Assembly (NCBI GenBank): GCA_025454095.1
Contig: JALOPC010000147.1
Coordinates: forward strand, 1-5,152
DNA length: 5,152 bases
Origin: Syntrophales bacterium
Lineage (GTDB): Bacteria; Desulfobacterota; Syntrophia; Syntrophales; UBA2192
Direction of reading: 5' to 3'
The first letter of the stretch is position 1. Each line of letters starts with the position of its first letter. The translations under genes and the position numbers were made by a program. Of this stretch, positions 1 to 5,152 are shown in pieces. The notes under the pieces are model-generated. The model saw only the letters and a program-made list of their open reading frames with translations. It was not told where the DNA came from and ran no database searches.

Positions 1-1
1 G

Positions 2-748
2 GGCGACGACAAGGTCTACGAGGTCACGATGCGCCTGGGCGTCCGGACGGACACCCAGGACATGACCGGGCAGGTGCTGGCCGAACAGGAGCCCCGGGTG
101 ACCGAGGCGGATGTCAGGGAGGCGCTCGAGGCCTTCTCCGGGAAGACGATCACTCAGGTGCCGCCGCAGTACTCGGCCGTCAAGGTCCGGGGCAAGGCGC
201 TCTACAAGTGGGCCCGCAAGGGGATCCGCGTGGAGCCCCCCGCGCGCCAGGTCGAGATCCGCGCCATCCGCGTGCTGGGCGTCGAGATGCCCCGGGTGCG
301 GTTCGACGTGACCTGTTCCAAGGGCACCTACGTCCGGACGCACGTGGGCGAGAGGCTCGGGTGCGGCGCGGCCCTCGAGACCTTGCGCCGGACGGCCAGC
401 GGCGCCTTCCGGCTGCAGGACGCCGTCCCCCTCGAGGGGGGCAGCGACGCGGCGATCCGGGAGAGGCTCGAAGGGGCGATCATCGCCCCGGCACGGGCAC
501 TCGCGGGGGTGGGCGACATCCCGGTTCCCCCGCACCTCGAGGAGAGGCTGATGCAGGGCCATCAGCCCGATGCGGAGGCCCTGGCGGGTCTGCAAATCCC
601 TTCTCTTGCCGCGGGAGATGTGGTAAAGTTCACAAGCGGGTCGGGGCGTCTCGTGGCGCTGGCCCGGATGGTCGTGGCGACCGAGGAGATCCCGATGCTG
701 GGGGTCCGAGACCGGGTCGCCCGCATCCTGAGGGTTTTTGTCCCGTAA
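2..748 (+). CDS. truB: tRNA pseudouridine(55) synthase TruB, 5'-truncated by the window edge
   Basis: TruB isomerises uridine 55 in the T-loop of nearly all elongator tRNAs to pseudouridine, in the cytoplasm. The frame is open from the first bases, so the true start lies upstream; 248 residues are visible. By alignment from memory with E. coli TruB (314 aa) about 70 N-terminal residues are missing, including the catalytic Asp motif. Visible family signatures are KVYEV..RLG.RTDTQD.TG at the left edge, [15 protein letters not shown] from visible residue 54, CSKGTYVRT at 105-113 (R112 matches E. coli R181) and LGCGA...LRRT after it. A C-terminal RNA-binding segment ends in RILRVFVP. Oddity: between T113 and H114 about three residues of the usual RTLxxDLGExLG segment are absent, including the conserved Asp. 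The ATG at 29 is internal and not the start. The gene ends 50 bases before rpsO, a common neighbour. Confidence 0.96.
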   Translation, partial: GDDKVYEVTMRLGVRTDTQDMTGQVLAEQEPRVTEADVREALEAFSGKTITQVPPQYSAVKVRGKALYKWARKGIRVEPPARQVEIRAIRVLGVEMPRVRFDVTCSKGTYVRTHVGERLGCGAALETLRRTASGAFRLQDAVPLEGGSDAAIRERLEGAIIAPARALAGVGDIPVPPHLEERLMQGHQPDAEALAGLQIPSLAAGDVVKFTSGSGRLVALARMVVATEEIPMLGVRDRVARILRVFVP

Positions 749-771
749 CGAAATCGACAGCAATTCAATCA

Positions 772-801
772 TACGTTGTAAAGGGAGGATTTACGGACGT
801 G
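772..801 (+). promoter_or_regulatory. Hairpin presenting the rpsO Shine-Dalgarno; candidate S15 autoregulatory site
   Basis: The sequence shows a nested inverted repeat: ACGT at 773-776 pairs with ACGT at 797-800, and GTAAA at 778-782 pairs with TTTAC at 790-794. The two are separated by T777 opposite G795-G796, and a U-G wobble (772/801) is possible at the base. The seven-base loop 783-789 is GGGAGGA, which holds the whole Shine-Dalgarno GGGAGG (783-788). All three bases of the GTG start codon (799-801) fall in the lower stem. The helix arm accounts for the rather long 10-base gap between Shine-Dalgarno and start. S15 is known to repress its own mRNA through leader structures that differ between bacterial groups. 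That this hairpin does so is inference; the AT-rich upper stem is weak. Confidence 0.4.
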
Positions 802-1065
802 CTTGACGCAGAAAAGAGGAAAGAGATCATTGCCGGCTTCAAAACCCACGAGGGCGACACGGGCTCTCCCGAAGTGCAGATCGCACTGCTGAGCGCCCGC
901 ATCCAGTACCTGACCGAGCATTTCAAGACGCACAAGAAGGATCATCACTCCCGGCGGGGACTCCTGAAGCTTGTCGGCCAGCGCCGCCGGCTGCTGGAGT
1001 ACCTCAAGAACAAGGAAGTGAGCCGTTACCGCAAGATCATCGAGCGGCTCGGTCTGCGGAAGTAG
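799..1065 (+). CDS. rpsO: 30S ribosomal protein S15
   Basis: S15 binds the three-way junction of helices 20-22 of 16S rRNA early in 30S assembly, and in the ribosome contributes to a bridge with the 50S subunit. The 88-residue product is of normal length (E. coli 89 with Met). Family signatures are [12 protein letters not shown] at residues 20-31 and [12 protein letters not shown] at 45-56. The known rRNA-contact residues H41, D48 and S51 are in place, and the protein ends in the typical [12 protein letters not shown]. The start is GTG at 799: GGGAGG lies at 783-788, ten bases upstream, and the protein begins at the usual place. No ATG in this frame lies near; the frame stays open upstream through truB, but that extension is an Arg/Pro/Gly-rich shadow. 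It sits between truB and pnp, the classic arrangement. Regulation may involve the leader hairpin overlapping the start codon. Confidence 0.98.
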   Translation: MLDAEKRKEIIAGFKTHEGDTGSPEVQIALLSARIQYLTEHFKTHKKDHHSRRGLLKLVGQRRRLLEYLKNKEVSRYRKIIERLGLRK

Positions 1066-1241
1066 GGGCACGGGCAACGTCGGACAATCGATAACGAGTT
1101 GTTGGGCTCCTGCCATGGTGGATACGTCCGCAACATCGTAACCGGTTCTTTTCGGAACAGGGGAGCCGTCCGCCTTCCGGCCGCTGCCGGCGCACGTCCA
1201 GAACTTCACCGTCACAAGCCAAGCAAGGAGAAAGAAGAAGT
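1066..1241 (+). promoter_or_regulatory. rpsO-pnp intergenic region, possible structured pnp leader
   Basis: These 176 bases carry no credible gene. Several stem-loops can be drawn. One pairs 1084-1090 with 1095-1102, with a bulged G1098 and loop ATAA. A longer-range stem pairs GGCTCC at 1105-1110 with GGAGCC at 1162-1167; it encloses a weak TACG/CGTA hairpin (1123-1126/1137-1140) and a CCGGTTC/GAACAGG hairpin with one mismatch (1142-1148/1155-1161), giving a possible three-way junction. A separate hairpin pairs CCGGC 1177-1181 with GCCGG 1186-1190. No stem is followed by a T run, so I see no intrinsic terminator and expect read-through from rpsO. In E. coli, PNPase controls its own mRNA through an RNase III-cleaved leader hairpin in this gap. 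A similar role here is inference. Confidence 0.35.
1225..1230 (+). promoter_or_regulatory. Ribosome-binding site of pnp
   Basis: AAGGAG lies 11 bases before the ATG at 1242, within a purine-rich, probably unstructured run that reaches almost to the start codon. It supports that ATG as the start. Confidence 0.75.
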
Positions 1242-3371
<2,130 letters not shown>

Positions 3372-4632
3372 CGGGATCAAGGTCATCACGGAGGAAATCC
3401 GTCACGTCCGCTCCGCCTCGATCGGCGCATGGGTCCGTTGCGGCTCGCGCCACGAGGACGAGCGGATCAACGGGACGGCCCACTTCATCGAGCACATGCT
3501 CTTCAAGGGGACGGCCCGGCGGTCGGCCTTCGACATCGCCTCCGACATCGACTCCGTCGGGGGCGTGATGAACGCCTTCACGGGAAAGGAGCTGACGGCG
3601 TTCTACGTCAAGGTGCCCGACTACCACCTGACCCTGGCCATCGACCTGCTCGCGGACATCTTCAACAACTCCCTGTTCACCCTCGACGACATCGACAAGG
3701 AGAAATCCGTCGTCCTCCAGGAGATCAGCATGGTGGAGGACACGCCCGACGAGTACATCCACGACATTTTCGAAAAGCACTTCTGGGACGGTCATTCCCT
3801 GGGCATGCCCGTCCTCGGGACGAAGGACTCCGTCGACGCCTTCGACCGCGGCGAAGTCCTGAAGTTCTTCGAGGAGCGTTACCGGGGGGACAACCTGGTC
3901 ATCGCGGCCGTGGGGAACCTGGAACACGAAAAGATGGTCGATCTCGTCGCGAACCTCTTCGGCGCGCTCCCGCCGTTTACGCTCCGGTCCAGCGAGGAGA
4001 AGCCGCGCACGACGTCCCGCCTGTCCTGCATCGAGAAGGATCTCGAGCAGCTCCATCTCGTCGTCGGCACGCCGGCCCCGGCGACGCTGGACAACAACCG
4101 GTTCGCCGGCATCCTGATGAACTCCGTCTTCGGCGGGTCCATGAGCTCCCGGCTCTTCCAGGAGATCCGCGAGAAACGGGGTCTCGCCTATGCCGTGCGC
4201 TCCTACATCGTTTCCTATCGCGACACGGGAATGCTCAACATCTACGTCGGGACCTCGAAGGACAAGACGCAGGAGGTCATCGACATCGTCCTGGCCGAGA
4301 TGCGGCGCATGAAGACCGAGCGGTTCACGGACAAGGAGCTGCAGTCGGCCAAGGAACTGATCAAGGGCAACCTGCTGCTCAGCATGGAGAGCACCGACAA
4401 CCGGATGCAGAAGCTCGCGACCAACGAGATCTACTTCGGGCGCAACGTGCCGCCCGAGGAGATCGTCGGCAGGATCGAGGCCGTGACCGCCGAGGACATC
4501 CTGTCCCTTTCCGAGCAGATGTTCACGCGCCCCAACCTTTCCATGGTCTTCCTCGGGGACATGGCGGAAGCTGAAATGCCCACGGGAACGATCGACCTCT
4601 AAGAGCCGCAAGCAACAAACCGCAGGAAACAG

Positions 4633-4668
4633 AATTCCCCCCGGGTCCCCTTTTGCCAAGGGGGATTT
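4633..4668 (+). repeat. C-run/G-run inverted repeat between the M16 gene and dut
   Basis: CCCCTT at 4647-4652 pairs with AAGGGG at 4658-4663 around a five-base loop (4653-4657). A second C run at 4637-4642, flanked by AATT, could instead pair with the same G run (4660-4664) and its following ATTT, giving two mutually exclusive folds. The right arm is followed by ATTTGAA and not a T run, so it is a poor intrinsic terminator on either strand. Sequences of this kind (CCCCCTT, short spacer, AAGGGGG with flanking AT) occur as dispersed intergenic repeats in some Desulfobacterota genomes. Membership in such a family is inference, since only one copy is visible here. Confidence 0.4.
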
Positions 4669-4712
4669 GAACCGGAAAGACCAAGACGGGACGGACCGGA
4701 TAGACGAAACCC

Positions 4713-5152
4713 ATGGAACAGATCAGCGTCGCCATCACGCGGTTGAGCGGATCGGAGGACCTCCCGCTGCCGGGCTACATGACCGATCACGCGGCGGGGA
4801 TGGACCTCGTTGCGGCCGTGAGCGGCGATCTGGTCCTTTCCCCGGGGCACCGCGCCCTGGTGCCCACAGGCATTGCCATCGCCCTGCCGCGGGGCTTCGA
4901 GGCCCAGATCCGGCCGCGCAGCGGCCTCGCGCTGAAAAACGGGATCACCCTCGTGAACACGCCGGGAACCATCGACGCCGACTACCGCGGCGAGATCCGC
5001 ATCATCCTGATCAATCACGGCAACGAACCCTTCGTCGTCAGGCGGGGAGACCGGATCGCCCAGATGATCGTGGCGCCGGTCTGCCGGGTCCGGTGGGACG
5101 TGCAGGCGGCCCTGCCCTCGACGGACCGGGGAAGCGGCGGCTTCGGGCACAC
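4713..5152 (+). CDS. dut: Deoxyuridine 5'-triphosphate nucleotidohydrolase (dUTPase), 3' end cut by the window edge
   Basis: dUTPase hydrolyses dUTP to dUMP and pyrophosphate, keeping uracil out of DNA and supplying the precursor of dTMP; the trimeric form acts in the cytoplasm. All five trimeric-dUTPase motifs are readable. Motif 1 is AAGMDL at residues 27-32, motif 2 PRSGLA at 68-73, and motif 3 [10 protein letters not shown] at 85-94, with water-activating D88 and uracil-stacking Y91. Motif 4 is [13 protein letters not shown] at 111-123, and motif 5 RGSGGFGH starts at 139 with F144. The frame is open to the edge after 146 codons, so only a few residues and the stop are missing from a family length of about 150. 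ATG 4713 is the first start after an in-frame TAG at 4701, and the next ATG would remove the N-terminal strand. No convincing Shine-Dalgarno precedes it. It lies 110 bases after the M16 gene, on the same strand, with no clear terminator between. Confidence 0.97.
   Translation, partial: MEQISVAITRLSGSEDLPLPGYMTDHAAGMDLVAAVSGDLVLSPGHRALVPTGIAIALPRGFEAQIRPRSGLALKNGITLVNTPGTIDADYRGEIRIILINHGNEPFVVRRGDRIAQMIVAPVCRVRWDVQAALPSTDRGSGGFGH

Noticed and set aside
754..782. Promoter-like TCGACA, 17 bases, TGTAAA before rpsO
   Set aside because: The boxes match a housekeeping consensus fairly well, but transcription would start at about 789, after the Shine-Dalgarno (783-788), giving a message without its ribosome-binding site. 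It is more likely a chance match in an AT-rich gap.
208..798. Upstream in-frame extension of rpsO to an ATG at 208
   Set aside because: It would add an Arg/Pro/Gly-rich shadow of truB to S15. The protein aligns fully from GTG 799, which has its own Shine-Dalgarno.
1099..1126. Promoter-like TTGTTG, 16 bases, GATACG before pnp
   Set aside because: Each box matches only about three of six consensus bases, which is not enough to call a promoter.
769..1215. A 148-codon minus-strand open frame over rpsO and the following gap
   Set aside because: It mirrors the S15 codons, and its remainder falls in the intergenic region with no ribosome-binding site or domain.
3429..4574. A 381-codon + strand open frame within the M16 gene
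   Set aside because: It is a +2-frame shadow rich in Arg, Gly, Pro and His, typical of GC-rich coding sequence, while the overlapping frame encodes a complete M16 peptidase.
4646..4668. Intrinsic terminator after the M16 gene
   Set aside because: The stem is strong but is followed by ATTTGAACC and not a T run, and the opposite strand also lacks one, so I list it as an inverted repeat only.
4599..5150. A minus-strand open frame over dut
   Set aside because: It is in register with dut, whose five motifs are unmistakable on the + strand. The minus translation shows no family features.

Overview
The window is a stretch of conserved housekeeping chromosome, read entirely on the + strand: the 3' part of truB (tRNA pseudouridine-55 synthase), rpsO (ribosomal protein S15), pnp (polynucleotide phosphorylase), an M16-family zinc metallopeptidase, and dut (dUTPase), which runs off the right edge just before its stop codon. 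Base composition is high in G+C (about 60-65 % by eye). In-frame TTA, CTA and TCA codons are almost absent, so every gene has a long open frame on the opposite strand. The order truB-rpsO-pnp-M16-dut, the composition and the protein sequences fit a Gram-negative anaerobe of the former Deltaproteobacteria (Desulfobacterota), perhaps a Syntrophales-like lineage. This placement is inferred from memory of gene order, not from a search.

Layout: truB (2-748, 5' end outside the window); a 50-base AT-richer gap with a hairpin that presents the rpsO ribosome-binding site; rpsO (799-1065, GTG start); a 176-base gap with several possible stem-loops that would form the pnp leader; pnp (1242-3371); the M16 peptidase (3331-4602), whose start lies inside the end of pnp; a 110-base gap with a C-run/G-run inverted repeat and a T-poor tract; dut (4713 to the edge).

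How the genes relate: TruB modifies tRNA, S15 is a primary 16S rRNA-binding protein of the small subunit, and PNPase degrades RNA. These three form a translation and RNA-turnover cluster seen in many bacteria. The pnp-M16 overlap suggests co-transcription and probably coupled translation. dut, which cleans the nucleotide pool, is unrelated in pathway but has the same orientation and no clear terminator before it.

I do not see a new biological system here: no mobile element, CRISPR array, defence gene or unknown protein family. The points worth a second look are small. They are an apparent three-residue deletion in a conserved TruB segment, a hairpin that puts the rpsO Shine-Dalgarno sequence in its loop and its start codon in its stem (a candidate S15 autoregulatory site), a possibly structured pnp leader, and a hairpin before dut that may belong to a dispersed repeat family.
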